Origin: an uncultured Clostridium sp.
GTDB lineage: Bacteria; Bacillota; Clostridia; Clostridiales; Clostridiaceae
DNA length: 64,000 bases
NCBI GenBank assembly: GCA_937927335.1
Contig: CALBDU010000087.1
Location: 20,403-84,402, forward strand
Reading direction: 5' to 3'
Both the position numbers and the translations under genes were made by a program. The number at the start of each line of letters is the position of its first letter. Position 1 is the first letter of the stretch. Shown here piece by piece: positions 26,094-35,289 of this stretch. The notes below the pieces were generated by a model. That model was not told where the DNA came from. It saw only the letters and a program-made list of their open reading frames with translations, and searched no databases.

Positions 26094-26999
26094 TTAATAT
26101 ATGGCTTCCACTGGTCTTGCTTCAATATATCCACGGTAGCCCATTGGAGCAAGTTGAAATTTTGGAGCTGATTCCGGTGCCCATTTATATCCATAGATTT
26201 CAGGATTGAATTTTTCAATATGCTGCCATACCTCTCCTATAGCTTCCATAAAATTCTGATCATTGTATGGTTCACCCTGAAAAACCATCAGCTTGCACGG
26301 TGGCAGTTCAATGAGCTCATAGCCATTGGGAACCTCATTTTTATAATTCAACGGAAGTTCTACTCCCTGTACATATTCTGAGGTGCCCTCTTTAATAAGA
26401 TGTTTTGGCAGCCACATGCCGATGGGCTCGTAAAGAGCTTCCTTAACACTGGTAAGCAGAGGCCAAACATCGCAGCCTTCCTCCTGGCAGTATTCAAAAT
26501 AGTCGTGAGCATTAATGCCTCTTTTTAAAAGCACCTTCCTGGCTGGACGTTCAATTACCTGAACAAAAATTGTTTTTGCAAATTTTGTATCTTCCATTTT
26601 AATTCCTCCTTTTTGAAGGGCTTCATATGAATCCAGAGCCTTGGCAGGCATAAAAAGCTGTATGGGCGGAGTATTTCTGCTGTACCTTTTTGGTGAAATT
26701 CCAAACTCCCTGGAAAATGCCCTGGTAAATCCCTCCTGTGAGTCAAAGACAAAATCCAGCGCCACATCCAGTACCTTTTTATGTTCATCCCTCAGAACCA
26801 GAGCTGCCTTTGTAAGTCTTAATGCACGGATATAATCGAAAGGGTTTTTTCCTGTAATTTCCCTGAAAATCCTTTCAGCATGCCAGGGAGAATAGCCGGC
26901 TGCATCTCCTAACTGCTTCAGGGATATTCTTTCATTAATATGTTTTTCAATATACTCCTGCATTTTTTGAACGGACTTTATGGTTTCAGTCTGATTCAT
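26094..26999 (-). CDS. AraC-family regulator with GyrI-like effector domain
   Basis: Residues 1-110 form the paired AraC HTH (LKQLGDAAGYSPWHAERIFREI and VALDFVFDSQEGFTRAFSREFG). The C-terminal ~170 residues are a GyrI-like small-molecule binding domain, as in Rob/BmrR-type drug regulators. ATG 26999 has AAGAGGTGAG upstream. It is divergent from an MFS exporter whose start is only 152 bp away, so it is a likely regulator of that exporter. Confidence 0.82.
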   Translation of the reverse strand: MNQTETIKSVQKMQEYIEKHINERISLKQLGDAAGYSPWHAERIFREITGKNPFDYIRALRLTKAALVLRDEHKKVLDVALDFVFDSQEGFTRAFSREFGISPKRYSRNTPPIQLFMPAKALDSYEALQKGGIKMEDTKFAKTIFVQVIERPARKVLLKRGINAHDYFEYCQEEGCDVWPLLTSVKEALYEPIGMWLPKHLIKEGTSEYVQGVELPLNYKNEVPNGYELIELPPCKLMVFQGEPYNDQNFMEAIGEVWQHIEKFNPEIYGYKWAPESAPKFQLAPMGYRGYIEARPVEAIY

Positions 27000-27151
27000 A
27001 TTCTCACCTCTTCATATAAATAATAAAGGATAAGATGGATAATTTCTTGACTTGAATTGCTTAATCTCATTTCAGCATTGATAATAATACTCAAATACAT
27101 TAAGCTATTATTACTGATACTATTATAACATCTTTGCATGGGAGGATTATC

Positions 27152-28357
27152 ATGAATCATTGGAGAAAAAATATTATATTGTATCTCTGCAGCCAGACTA
27201 TTTCCCTGTTTGGATCGGCACTGGTTCAATATTCGATAATGTGGTATATAACCCTTGAAACAAAAAGCGGTTTGATGATGACCGTATACATTTTATGCGG
27301 CTTTCTACCCACCCTTGTACTGTCGCCCTTTGGTGGAGTTTGGGCTGACAGATATAACAGAAAGCTCCTTATCATATTGTCCGATTCCATAATTGCTTTG
27401 TCCACTATGGCTATGGCTGCATTATTTATGCTTGGCTTCAAGGCTTTATGGATGATATTTGCCATTTCTGCTATTAGAGCTTTTGGCACGGCGGTCCAGA
27501 CCCCTGCAGCATCTTCTCTGCTTCCGGCACTGGTGCCTGAGGATCAGTTGACCAGGGTTAATGGTATAAACAGCAGCATAATGTCAGTAACCATGCTGGT
27601 TTCACCTATAGCAGGCGGTGCACTGATGTCTCTGTTGCCACTGGAGTATATATTGCTTATTGATGTTTTCACGGCAATTGCAGGTGTATCAATACTAGCT
27701 CTTCTGGTAAAGGTGCCTTACACAAACCCCACTGGTGCAGCAAAGCAAACAGGCTATCTGAAAGATATGGTTCTTGGCTTCAATTATATTAAAGAGCACA
27801 GCTTTCTCACTGCATTTTTTTTCTATATATCAATTATACTTTTTCTTGCAGCTACTCCTGCCTTTCTAACACCTCTACAGGTGGCAAGAAGCTTTGGTAG
27901 TGAGGTGTGGAGGCTTACTGCAATAGAAATAAGCTTCTCACTGGGGATGCTGGCAGGTGGGGTGCTGATAACATGGTGGGGTGGCTTTCGAAACAGATTT
28001 CACACCATGCTTCTGGGTAATGGTGTAATGGGTGTTTTTACAATGACTCTGGCACTTGCACAAAATTTTTGGCTCTATCTTGGGTTTATGTCAGTTATAG
28101 GCATTGCAATGCCGCTATTTAACACTTCAGCCACAGTGCTGATACAGGAAAAGGTGGCGGATGCATATCTTGGACGTGTATTCAGCGTATTAACAATGAT
28201 AAGCAGTTCCATGATGCCTTTGGGCATGCTGCTGTTCGGTCCTTTATCTGATATGAATTCTATTGAAACACTGCTTCTGATTTCAGGCTTTCTTACATCT
28301 TTAACAAGCTTATTTATGATCCGACACAAAACCTTAACGGCGGCTGGAGGGCCTTAA
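27152..28357 (+). CDS. MFS transporter (macrolide/multidrug exporter-like)
   Basis: This 401-residue protein has about 12 membrane helices, with the MFS motif A GGVWADRYNRKLLIILSD between helices 2 and 3, and MYTVYILCGFLP-type N-terminal sequence seen in the MefA/enterobactin exporter-like subfamily. ATG 27152 follows GGGAGG with a 7-base spacing. The divergent AraC/GyrI gene is probably its regulator, which suggests drug or toxic-metabolite export. The stop is five bases from the shared terminator with hom. Confidence 0.8.
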   Translation: MNHWRKNIILYLCSQTISLFGSALVQYSIMWYITLETKSGLMMTVYILCGFLPTLVLSPFGGVWADRYNRKLLIILSDSIIALSTMAMAALFMLGFKALWMIFAISAIRAFGTAVQTPAASSLLPALVPEDQLTRVNGINSSIMSVTMLVSPIAGGALMSLLPLEYILLIDVFTAIAGVSILALLVKVPYTNPTGAAKQTGYLKDMVLGFNYIKEHSFLTAFFFYISIILFLAATPAFLTPLQVARSFGSEVWRLTAIEISFSLGMLAGGVLITWWGGFRNRFHTMLLGNGVMGVFTMTLALAQNFWLYLGFMSVIGIAMPLFNTSATVLIQEKVADAYLGRVFSVLTMISSSMMPLGMLLFGPLSDMNSIETLLLISGFLTSLTSLFMIRHKTLTAAGGP

Positions 28358-28361
28358 AATA

Positions 28362-28385
28362 AAATAAGGCTCGTAAGCCTTATTT
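28362..28385. terminator. Bidirectional terminator between MFS gene and hom
   Basis: A perfect 10-bp stem (AAATAAGGCT/AGCCTTATTT) with a CGTA loop overlaps the last codons of hom and can stop transcription from both sides. Confidence 0.8.
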
Positions 28386-29657
28386 CTCTATCCTTATTAT
28401 ATTTTCAATCTTATTAACCACATAAAGTTCATTAATTTCCCTAAGGGCATCCTTGAGATTTCCTTCCATTGTCTCATGGGTAACGATAACTATAGTTGCA
28501 AATTCGCCATTGGTGGGCTTCTGGATAACTGTCATAATGCTCACATTGTTTTCACCTAGTTTAGTGGCAATCTTGCCCAATACCCCCGGGAAGTCCTTTA
28601 CAGTCATCCTGATATAATACTCCGACCTGACAGCCTCCATTTCAGCAATTTCCTTTTCAGTAAAACGGGTGAAGGAAATATTGGAGCCATCCTTTTCATT
28701 TCTAAGTACAGAAATTATATCTCCGACTACAGCGCTGCCTGTGGGAAGCTCTCCTGCACCTCTTCCATAAAGCATCAGATCACCTACTGCATTTCCTTTA
28801 ATAAATATGGCATTGAAGGAGTCATTTACATTGGCTAAAGGATGGATTGATGGAATCATGGCAGGATGAACCCGAAGCTCCAGTCTGCCCTCTGCATCCT
28901 TACCAATGGCAAGGAGCTTTATTACATACCCCATTTCCTTTGCATATTCAATATCAACAGCACCTATTTTTGTAATTCCTTCAGCATAAACATTATTAAT
29001 GTCTACCTCCGTTTCAAAGGAAAGAGATGCTAGAATAGCCAGCTTGTATGCTGCATCAATACCTTCCACATCTGAGGTTGGATCAGCTTCAGCATATCCC
29101 TTTGCCTGTGCTTCCTTCAAGGCATCTGCAAAATCCATACCCTCCATTGTCATTTTAGTTAATATGTAGTTTGTTGTACCATTAATTATTCCCAGCACCT
29201 GTTGAATCTTATTTGCGGTCAATGCTTCATTTATGGCATTAATTACTGGAATACCTCCAGCTACGCTTGCTTCAAAATTAATACTAACGCCATTTTCCTC
29301 AACTTCTTTGAAAATTTCTCTGCCATGGGTGGCTATAAGCATTTTATTTGCCGTTACCACATTCATTTTTTTTCTAACAGCTTTTAGAAGATATTCCCTG
29401 GCAGGATCGATGCCACCCATAACCTCTACAACTATCTTTATGCTGTCATCATTAAAAATATCATCTGCATCTGTAGTTAACAGCTCCCTGGGCACCTTTA
29501 CACCTCTGTCCTTATTAACATCCCTTACAAGTATCCTGGCTATTTCTATATCATAACCTGAGCGCTGGGCTATTTCTTCTCCATTGGTATTTAGAATATT
29601 CCATACACCCTTGCCAACATTTCCAAGACCTAATAAAGCAATCCTAACCTTTTTCAT
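28380..29657 (-). CDS. hom: Homoserine dehydrogenase
   Basis: The enzyme reduces aspartate semialdehyde to homoserine, the branch point to threonine and methionine. The ~425-residue protein has an NAD(P)-binding N terminus (IALLGLGNVGKGVW), EASVAGGIPVINAINEAL and a catalytic core with GIINGTTNYILTKM and YAEADPTSDVEGIDAAYK, then a C-terminal ACT domain (FPGVLGKIATKLGENNVSI) for feedback control. ATG 29657 is chosen with AAAGGAG upstream; the in-frame ATG 29687 lacks one. The 600-bp leader has two complete T-box elements with a threonine-type specifier, so the gene is switched on when tRNA(Thr) is uncharged. metA lies 6 kb away behind a SAM riboswitch. Confidence 0.95.
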   Translation of the reverse strand: MKKVRIALLGLGNVGKGVWNILNTNGEEIAQRSGYDIEIARILVRDVNKDRGVKVPRELLTTDADDIFNDDSIKIVVEVMGGIDPAREYLLKAVRKKMNVVTANKMLIATHGREIFKEVEENGVSINFEASVAGGIPVINAINEALTANKIQQVLGIINGTTNYILTKMTMEGMDFADALKEAQAKGYAEADPTSDVEGIDAAYKLAILASLSFETEVDINNVYAEGITKIGAVDIEYAKEMGYVIKLLAIGKDAEGRLELRVHPAMIPSIHPLANVNDSFNAIFIKGNAVGDLMLYGRGAGELPTGSAVVGDIISVLRNEKDGSNISFTRFTEKEIAEMEAVRSEYYIRMTVKDFPGVLGKIATKLGENNVSIMTVIQKPTNGEFATIVIVTHETMEGNLKDALREINELYVVNKIENIIRIEK

Positions 29658-29741
29658 TACTAACTCTCCTTTATTATTTATTTTCATTCTCTATATCATC
29701 AGCGCTCTGCACCGTTGTTTCATTACTGCTTGTCTAAAAAC

Positions 29742-29965
29742 AAAAAAACATCCACCCCTCTATGGGACGAATGTTACCGTGGTTCCACCCAAATTACAAT
29801 GCAGTTGCATTATCACTCAGATCCATAACGCGGATAAACGGGTATTCCTAATTAATTTCAGAATCCAGCTCCAAGGTGGTTTTCGATAATGTACTGCCAG
29901 GAAACCTTTCAGCCGGGAGCTTCCCTCTCTTTGACCATCTTTTTATCTACTCTTCCTTTTCACAG
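29742..29965 (-). promoter_or_regulatory. Promoter-proximal-to-gene T-box riboswitch (threonine-type specifier)
   Basis: Read on the minus strand this T-box shows the AGAGAGGG stem I landmark, GAAA-ACC-ACCTTGGAGC with candidate specifier ACC (29880-29878), the T-box bulge TGGGTGGAACCACGG (29791-29777) and a terminator with a 10-bp stem (29773-29749) and seven Ts. ACC encodes threonine, which fits homoserine dehydrogenase. Confidence 0.9.
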
Positions 29966-29978
29966 CCTTTTATTATAT

Positions 29979-30210
29979 AAAAATACCCGCCCCAAATCCT
30001 GGGGCGAGTATATCGCGATTCCACCCAAATTAATGATTTAATTAACATAAACCATTATCTCAAGACCATAACGCTGGCGGCGGGTATGCCTACTAAATTC
30101 AGCATCCGGCTCCAAGGTGGTTTTCAATAATGCTTGAACAGGAAACTTCCAGCCATGGATTCCCCTCTCTTTGAACAGCATTTTATTTACTCTTCCTTTT
30201 CATTGCCATT
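29979..30210 (-). promoter_or_regulatory. Upstream T-box riboswitch (threonine-type specifier)
   Basis: A second complete T-box precedes the first in the same leader. It has AAAGAGAGGGG, the same GAAA-ACC-ACCTTGGAGC context (specifier 30121-30119), the T-box TGGGTGGAATCGCG (30027-30014) and a terminator stem CGCCCC/GGGGCG (30006-29988) followed by Ts. The two elements are paralogous copies. Confidence 0.9.
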
Positions 30211-30227
30211 TTAATAATATTAAAAAT

Positions 30228-30256
30228 ATATTAGCAAATATATATTAAACTGTCAA
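30228..30256 (-). promoter_or_regulatory. SigA-type promoter for the hom leader
   Basis: TTGACA (30256-30251), 17 bp, TAATAT (30233-30228) on the minus strand, just upstream of the first T-box. Confidence 0.65.
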
Positions 30257-30306
30257 TGTTTTTTTATTTAGTTTATCATTTTTATAAAAATCACGAACTT
30301 TTCAGG

Positions 30307-30867
30307 CTATTCCAGAAAATCCTTATGCGTGCCTGCTTCAGGCTTTACCCCCTTTGCTTCGTTTATTTTGTCTTTTGCTTCCCTAATTGACAATCCGTTA
30401 ATATTTATATTGAGTTTTTTTGCTTCAGCTTCAAGGTTAGTCCTGGTGGCCTCATAAATTTTTTCCTTCATGCGTTCATTAGAAAGGCCCCTTGTATCAA
30501 TGCCAAGTCTGGCTGCTTTTTCTTTGAGCTTTACTTCCATAACCTTTTCCCTGATCTGGTCATTGGACAATCCTTTGGTATCAATTCCAAGCTGCTTTGC
30601 CTTCTCCAGCATTTTTGCCTGTTTTGCCTCATGAATTTTTGTTCTTGCCTGATCAATGCTAAGTCCGTCAATACTTATTCCAAGACTGTGAGCTTTGTCC
30701 TTCAGCCTTGACATTTTTTCAGCATCAGTATTATCCTTCTGCTGTCTTTCCTCCTGCTGCACTTGTTCCCCGTTATTTGCCGGGGCTCCAGCAGCTAATG
30801 CGGGGACTGTATTTGCAGCCGTAATTGCAGCTGCAAGCATCACCCCAATTAATCTTTTGCTTATCAA
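30307..30867 (-). CDS. Secreted protein with four ~35-residue LGI/GLS repeats
   Basis: I do not recognise a family. A signal peptide (cleaved near ALAA) precedes a charged region and four tandem repeats of roughly 35 residues. Each has the pattern A..LGI.I.GLS..+A..KI.EAK: LGISIDGLS, LGIDTKGLS, LGIDTRGLS and LNININGLS. The repeats are Lys/Glu-rich and helical. No enzyme motif is seen. TTG 30867 is chosen because AAGGAG is nine bases upstream; the overlapping ATG is too close to that site. Similar small repeats occur in spore or wall-associated proteins, but this is only analogy. Confidence 0.6.
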   Translation of the reverse strand: MISKRLIGVMLAAAITAANTVPALAAGAPANNGEQVQQEERQQKDNTDAEKMSRLKDKAHSLGISIDGLSIDQARTKIHEAKQAKMLEKAKQLGIDTKGLSNDQIREKVMEVKLKEKAARLGIDTRGLSNERMKEKIYEATRTNLEAEAKKLNININGLSIREAKDKINEAKGVKPEAGTHKDFLE

Positions 30868-31157
30868 AATAATCATCTCCTTGTTCAATGTAGGTTTTCG
30901 CCCATAAAATAATTATTCTCAAAATAAATTATTTTATTACAAAATTGAATGAGCAATAGCATTGAACTCATTTTAAAAGCTGTATATAAATCTTATAAAC
31001 AATCACACAAATAACAAAAGGTTTAATTCAAACCTTCTGCAGCAAATTTGAACTTGAAATTGCTGCAAAGGCAGTAGGGAATTACCCAAAAAACCATCTT
31101 TATGATATAATGAGCTTGTACTTAATATTAATAATTTTCTACATTTGGAGGTGTATC

Positions 31158-32138
31158 ATGAAAAAGAAACTTGGAACAATGTTACTTACTTTGATTTTTA
31201 TATTTTCCGCAGTGCTTGCTGCAGGCTGTTCAAACACTGCAAGCAACCAGCCTAAGGAGAAAATAAAGATTGCTGCTTTAAAGGGTCCTACCGGTATGGG
31301 TATTGTTAAGCTTATGGAGGAAAACACAGACCTTTATGACATTACTCTATATGATTCCCCTGACCAGATAGTATCAAAAATTGTGAACGGTGAAATAGAT
31401 GGAGCTGCAGTTCCTTCAAACCTGGCTCCAACATTATATACTAAAACCAAAGGCGGAATTCAGCTGGTGGCTGTAAATACTTTGGGAATACTATACATAG
31501 TTGATAATGGCAATACTATAAAGAGCATCGCCGACCTGAAAGGCAAAACCATTTATTCCAGCGGCAAAGGCGGCACCCCTGAATATGCTCTGAATTATAT
31601 TCTGAAGCAAAACGGGCTGGAACCAGACAAGGATGTAAAAATTGAATACAAGGCAACCCATGCAGACCTTTCAGCTGCAGTAGCATCAAAGCAGGTGCAG
31701 ATTGCAGTTCTTCCGGAGCCTTTTGTAACCACAACTAAAATGAAGGACTCAACCCTTAATGTGGCTATTGATTTAACAAAGGAATGGGAAAAGGCTTCAG
31801 GATCCCAAAGCCAGCTTATTATGGGTGCATTAATTTTTAGAACAGATTTCATAAATAAAAGATCCGCAGACCTGGATGCTTTCCTTGCCAAGTATAAGGC
31901 TTCAGTGGATTATGTAAACAAAAATGCCGCTGATGCTTCCAAACTCATTGAAAAGCATGCTATTTTACCAAACGCAAAAATTGCAGAGCAGGCAATACCT
32001 AAATCCAACATAGTTTACATTAGTGCACAGGATGCAAAAAAATCACTGACAGGCTTTTTCACTGTTTTAATGCAGAGTGATCCAAAGTCAATCGGAGGAA
32101 GTATGCCTGATGAGAATTTCTATTACAAAGGCAAGTAG
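31158..32138 (+). CDS. ABC transporter substrate-binding lipoprotein (NMT1/SsuA-like)
   Basis: This ~326-residue lipoprotein (lipobox LAAGC) has the NMT1/SsuA-type periplasmic-binding fold: IAALKGPTGMGIVKLMEE, SKIVNGEIDGAAVPSNLAPTL and DLKGKTIYSSGKGG. It should bind a small ligand and deliver it to the permease encoded next. ATG 31158 has TTGGAGGTG upstream; longer starts lack a site. The nitrate/sulfonate/taurine class fits, but the ligand is not visible. A 28-bp near-perfect hairpin (31039-31066) and a possible TATAAT at 31104 lie upstream. Confidence 0.85.
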   Translation: MKKKLGTMLLTLIFIFSAVLAAGCSNTASNQPKEKIKIAALKGPTGMGIVKLMEENTDLYDITLYDSPDQIVSKIVNGEIDGAAVPSNLAPTLYTKTKGGIQLVAVNTLGILYIVDNGNTIKSIADLKGKTIYSSGKGGTPEYALNYILKQNGLEPDKDVKIEYKATHADLSAAVASKQVQIAVLPEPFVTTTKMKDSTLNVAIDLTKEWEKASGSQSQLIMGALIFRTDFINKRSADLDAFLAKYKASVDYVNKNAADASKLIEKHAILPNAKIAEQAIPKSNIVYISAQDAKKSLTGFFTVLMQSDPKSIGGSMPDENFYYKGK

Positions 32139-32862
32139 AACATTTTTAATAATAATATTCTGGATTATAATTTGGGAGCTAGGCTCCCTTTTTATAAACA
32201 ATGATATCCTGCTGCCATCTCCCCTTGAAGTTCTTCAGGTGCTGGGACAGCTTGTCCAAAAAAGCTATTTCTGGCTAAGTGTCTTGAGCAGCGTTGGAAG
32301 AGTTTTAATGGGACTTGCATTGTCCATTGGTATCGGAATTGCACTTGGAATTATTGCAGGGATCAACAAATATGTGGAAGAACTGTTGAATCCGCTTCTA
32401 ATTACCATTAAATCCACTCCCATAATGTCCATAATCATTTTGGCTCTGGTTTGGTTCAAATCCACCAATGTAGCAATATTTACAGCCATACTGATCTGTT
32501 TTCCCATAATATATACTAATGTGGTTCAGGGAATAAAAGCAGTGGATATACAACTTCTCCAGATGGCTGAAATATACAAGGTCAAGAGCAAGTATATTAT
32601 CAAGGATATTTACATACCTTCCATTAAGCATTACATAATATCAGGTATACTGATGTGCCTTGGACTGGGCTGGAAGGTGTCTGTAACCTCAGAAGTTCTT
32701 GCTACACCTAAATTTTCTATTGGTTTAAACCTGCTAAGTGCTAAGGCTACACTGGAAACTGCAGAGCTGTTTGCATGGACTGTGGTGGTGGTGCTGCTGA
32801 GCTTCGCATTCGAACTGGCATTCAAGTATTATGTAAGGAAGACAGATAAGCTATCTGCTTAA
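32110..32862 (+). CDS. ABC transporter permease (SsuC/NrtB-like)
   Basis: This 250-residue permease has about six membrane helices and the BPD_transp_1 EAA-type loop (IKAVDIQLLQMAEIYKVKSKYIIKDIYIP). ATG 32110 overlaps the end of the binding-protein gene by 29 bp, with GGAGG 11 bases upstream. It forms a classical importer with the binding protein and the ATPase that follow. Confidence 0.88.
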   Translation: MRISITKASRTFLIIIFWIIIWELGSLFINNDILLPSPLEVLQVLGQLVQKSYFWLSVLSSVGRVLMGLALSIGIGIALGIIAGINKYVEELLNPLLITIKSTPIMSIIILALVWFKSTNVAIFTAILICFPIIYTNVVQGIKAVDIQLLQMAEIYKVKSKYIIKDIYIPSIKHYIISGILMCLGLGWKVSVTSEVLATPKFSIGLNLLSAKATLETAELFAWTVVVVLLSFAFELAFKYYVRKTDKLSA

Positions 32863-32875
32863 CAAGGTGGTATAT

Positions 32876-33493
32876 ATGAAAGACTCTATGGATTATGAGG
32901 TTCAGTTGAAAGGCATTTATAAGACCTATGGAAATAACAAAGTGCTTGAGAATTTAAATATGAATTTCCTTAAAAATAAAATCACAGTGGTAACAGGCCC
33001 CTCCGGCTGCGGAAAAACAACTCTGCTTAATATCATATGCGGTATTGAAAAGCCTGACTGTGGTGAGGTTCTTAGTTCTGAACAAGGAATATCCTATATT
33101 TTTCAGGAGGATAGGCTGCTGCCACAGCTGACTGTTTTCCAAAATATTGCATTTGTTTTAAAATCCAACATGACCAATGAGGAAATGAAGCCTGTAATAG
33201 AACGATATCTTACATTGGTAAAAATGACGGATGCAAAGGATAAATACCCTTCCCAGCTAAGCGGCGGTATGAAAAGAAGAGTTGCCATTGCCAGGGCCTT
33301 TGCCTATGGCAGCAGGCTTCTGCTTATGGATGAGCCCTTTAAGGGACTGGATGATAAGCTTAAAAGGGAAATCATAGAACAATTCCTTCAGGTATACAGG
33401 GAGGATAAGAGAACGATAATTTTTGTTACTCATGACATGAAGGAAGCAGAAATGCTTGGAGATGTGATTTACAAATTAGGGCAGGTGGATTAA
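32876..33493 (+). CDS. ABC transporter ATP-binding protein (SsuB/NrtD-like)
   Basis: The ~205-residue ATPase has Walker A TGPSGCGKTTL, Q-loop in ISYIFQEDRLLPQ, signature SQLSGGMKRRVAIARAF, Walker B LLLMDEPFKGLD and H-switch VTHDMKEAE. ATG 32876 is preferred over GTG 32867 because AAGGTGG is correctly spaced. It shares an operon with the binding protein and permease and its stop overlaps the BFD-like gene. Confidence 0.9.
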   Translation: MKDSMDYEVQLKGIYKTYGNNKVLENLNMNFLKNKITVVTGPSGCGKTTLLNIICGIEKPDCGEVLSSEQGISYIFQEDRLLPQLTVFQNIAFVLKSNMTNEEMKPVIERYLTLVKMTDAKDKYPSQLSGGMKRRVAIARAFAYGSRLLLMDEPFKGLDDKLKREIIEQFLQVYREDKRTIIFVTHDMKEAEMLGDVIYKLGQVD

Positions 33494-33702
33494 TGGAACA
33501 AAATTTAAATGCTGAAATAATGGATAAGCTTACTAAAACGTGCATATGCAAGGGCATAACAAGAGCCTCAATAAAAAAAGCAATAAAAAACGGTGCAAAA
33601 ACTCTTGAGGATGTACAAAAGGCCACCGGGGCCGGCAGCGGTTCCTGCGGGGGCAGGAGATGCACTGAGAAAATAGTGGATTTGCTAAAAGAATTAACTT
33701 AA
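33493..33702 (+). CDS. BFD-like [2Fe-2S]-binding small protein
   Basis: This 69-residue protein matches the BFD-like [2Fe-2S] domain: CICKGITRASIKKAIKNG, TLEDVQKATGAGSGSCGG and RRCTEKI, giving four Cys ligands in C-x-C ... C-x4-C spacing. Such domains pass electrons in bacterioferritin mobilisation or nitrite reductase-like enzymes. It overlaps the ABC ATPase stop by one base, so it is translated from the importer operon, where its job is unclear. A GCCGGCA-based terminator follows. Confidence 0.82.
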   Translation: MEQNLNAEIMDKLTKTCICKGITRASIKKAIKNGAKTLEDVQKATGAGSGSCGGRRCTEKIVDLLKELT

Positions 33703-33708
33703 AATGAG

Positions 33709-33740
33709 CCGGCATGGGACACAAATTCCTGCCGGCTTAT
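33709..33740. terminator. Terminator after the ABC/BFD operon
   Basis: GCCGGCATGGGA pairs with TTCCTGCCGGC, just downstream of the BFD-like stop and facing the convergent gene that ends at 33762. Confidence 0.65.
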
Positions 33741-33761
33741 ACTTTGGACTGTTTTAAAGCA

Positions 33762-34310
33762 TTAATAAAGGGAAGGCTTGCAGATAATTTCGTGAATCTT
33801 AGTCTCTAAAACACTGCTGGCATGAGATGGAGTGATTACGATTGCGGTATCTGCACCTACACCTGTTCCACCAATGGCTATAACCGGTTCTCCATATGGT
33901 ATCAAGCCTGCATCCAGAGCCATAATAGCAATCTCTGCGCATACCTTTGTTCCCTGTCCAAACATTCTGAGACTGGCGGCAATAACCTCCACCGGGCTTA
34001 TTCCACCAAATGCCTTGCTGATGCCCCTTTCTGAACCGCTTAAAACGTGGGAGGTGGTCAGCACCTTTATGCCCATTCCCTCAAGCTCGTTTCTTATTTC
34101 CTCTGAAAGCTCTGATTTTCCCGCAACAGGATAACCAAATGCATGGCTCACCATGGTTATTTTTATGCCTTTATTATTTTGAAGTAGCATGGCTGTACTG
34201 CCCTTGGATGAGGCCACTACAATGTTTTTGATTCCTTTTTTTACCGCGGTTTTCAGGGCTGCCTCCACTACGGCATTAGTGTTTTCTCTTCCTGTATTCT
34301 CAAAATACAT
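33762..34310 (-). CDS. Pyruvate kinase alpha/beta (PK_C-like) domain protein
   Basis: This 182-residue protein matches the stand-alone PK_C (pyruvate kinase C-terminal) family: ALKTAVKKGIKNIVVASSKGSTAMLL and GIKVLTTSHVLSGSERGIS. It has no kinase catalytic domain and its biochemical role is undefined. ATG 34310 is chosen, with GAGGTGATA upstream; the ATG at 34376 lies in a region without a site. Confidence 0.82.
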   Translation of the reverse strand: MYFENTGRENTNAVVEAALKTAVKKGIKNIVVASSKGSTAMLLQNNKGIKITMVSHAFGYPVAGKSELSEEIRNELEGMGIKVLTTSHVLSGSERGISKAFGGISPVEVIAASLRMFGQGTKVCAEIAIMALDAGLIPYGEPVIAIGGTGVGADTAIVITPSHASSVLETKIHEIICKPSLY

Positions 34311-34383
34311 AAATATCACCTCTTTCCATATTTCTAAATAAATTATATCATATTTTAATCTTTCAGGCATTGACATTAAGGCC

Positions 34384-35289
34384 TTATGTCATCAATTCCT
34401 TTCCATATTTTATTATATCCTTGATGCTCTTGGGGTTTTGCTCATTTATTTTGTCATCCAATCTATTGTTATTTGCAAATGCATTTCCCTTTTGAAAGTA
34501 TATGCTGCAAATATTTCTGTTGCTGTATTCTGCAAGTATTATAATATCCTTTAGTCCATCATTATCCACATCAGCAAAAGACACTGCCTTTATATCCATG
34601 AACTGGCCCTTGCCGTTACCGTAAAAGGTTGGAAATTTGTATACCATAATATTATTGTCGCCAATGAGGTAAAAATTTGCGTTAGTGCTGGCGTCCTCAC
34701 GTTTTAAGCCTGATGTGAACCGTACTTTTCCATAATTTTCTAGATACACATCAAAGCTCTGGTCATTTATAACCTGGAGCCCTCCATCCTTTAAATTACT
34801 TAAAGTCCTTGTAACCTTAGTAGTATTGCTGATTAACTCAAAAGTACCAGTACCTATTCCCCAGAAACTATTTTCACTGGAGCCAGAGCCATATGCAATG
34901 TTTAATAATATTTTACCGTCCCTAAATTCCATATTTATAGTACCATTGTGTTCCCAGCCGTCCTCATCAAATTTATATGCGAATTTCCCATCCTGAATTT
35001 TGCCAGTTATATCTACATTGGCAATATGTGTAAGATTTTCAGTGCAATCGCTTATCTGCCCCTTAATGTTCCCTTCCTTATCTACAGTGAGCCCTGCAGT
35101 TATTCCATAAAGAAAGTCATTTTTTAAATTTGCTTCTGTTACCCATATGCCAGTATAGATTGAGTAATCAACCTTGGAATTTTCAAGAGTCCCCTGCAAG
35201 CTATTGCTGCCCGCTGAGTTCTGTCTGGTGCAGGAAGAAGAAAGCAGGCATATTATTATAACCAATATTGCTGTTATCCTTTTTCCCAT
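34384..35289 (-). CDS. Putative lipoprotein with FG-GAP/VCBS-like C terminus
   Basis: This ~301-residue lipoprotein (lipobox LLSSSC) has a beta-rich body and a C-terminal stretch AVSFADVDNDGLKDIIILAEY with the DxDxDG pattern of FG-GAP/VCBS calcium-binding repeats. The remainder is not recognised. ATG 35289 has AGGGGAT upstream and starts a clear signal peptide. It is probably located at the outside of the membrane. Confidence 0.6.
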   Translation of the reverse strand: MGKRITAILVIIICLLSSSCTRQNSAGSNSLQGTLENSKVDYSIYTGIWVTEANLKNDFLYGITAGLTVDKEGNIKGQISDCTENLTHIANVDITGKIQDGKFAYKFDEDGWEHNGTINMEFRDGKILLNIAYGSGSSENSFWGIGTGTFELISNTTKVTRTLSNLKDGGLQVINDQSFDVYLENYGKVRFTSGLKREDASTNANFYLIGDNNIMVYKFPTFYGNGKGQFMDIKAVSFADVDNDGLKDIIILAEYSNRNICSIYFQKGNAFANNNRLDDKINEQNPKSIKDIIKYGKELMT

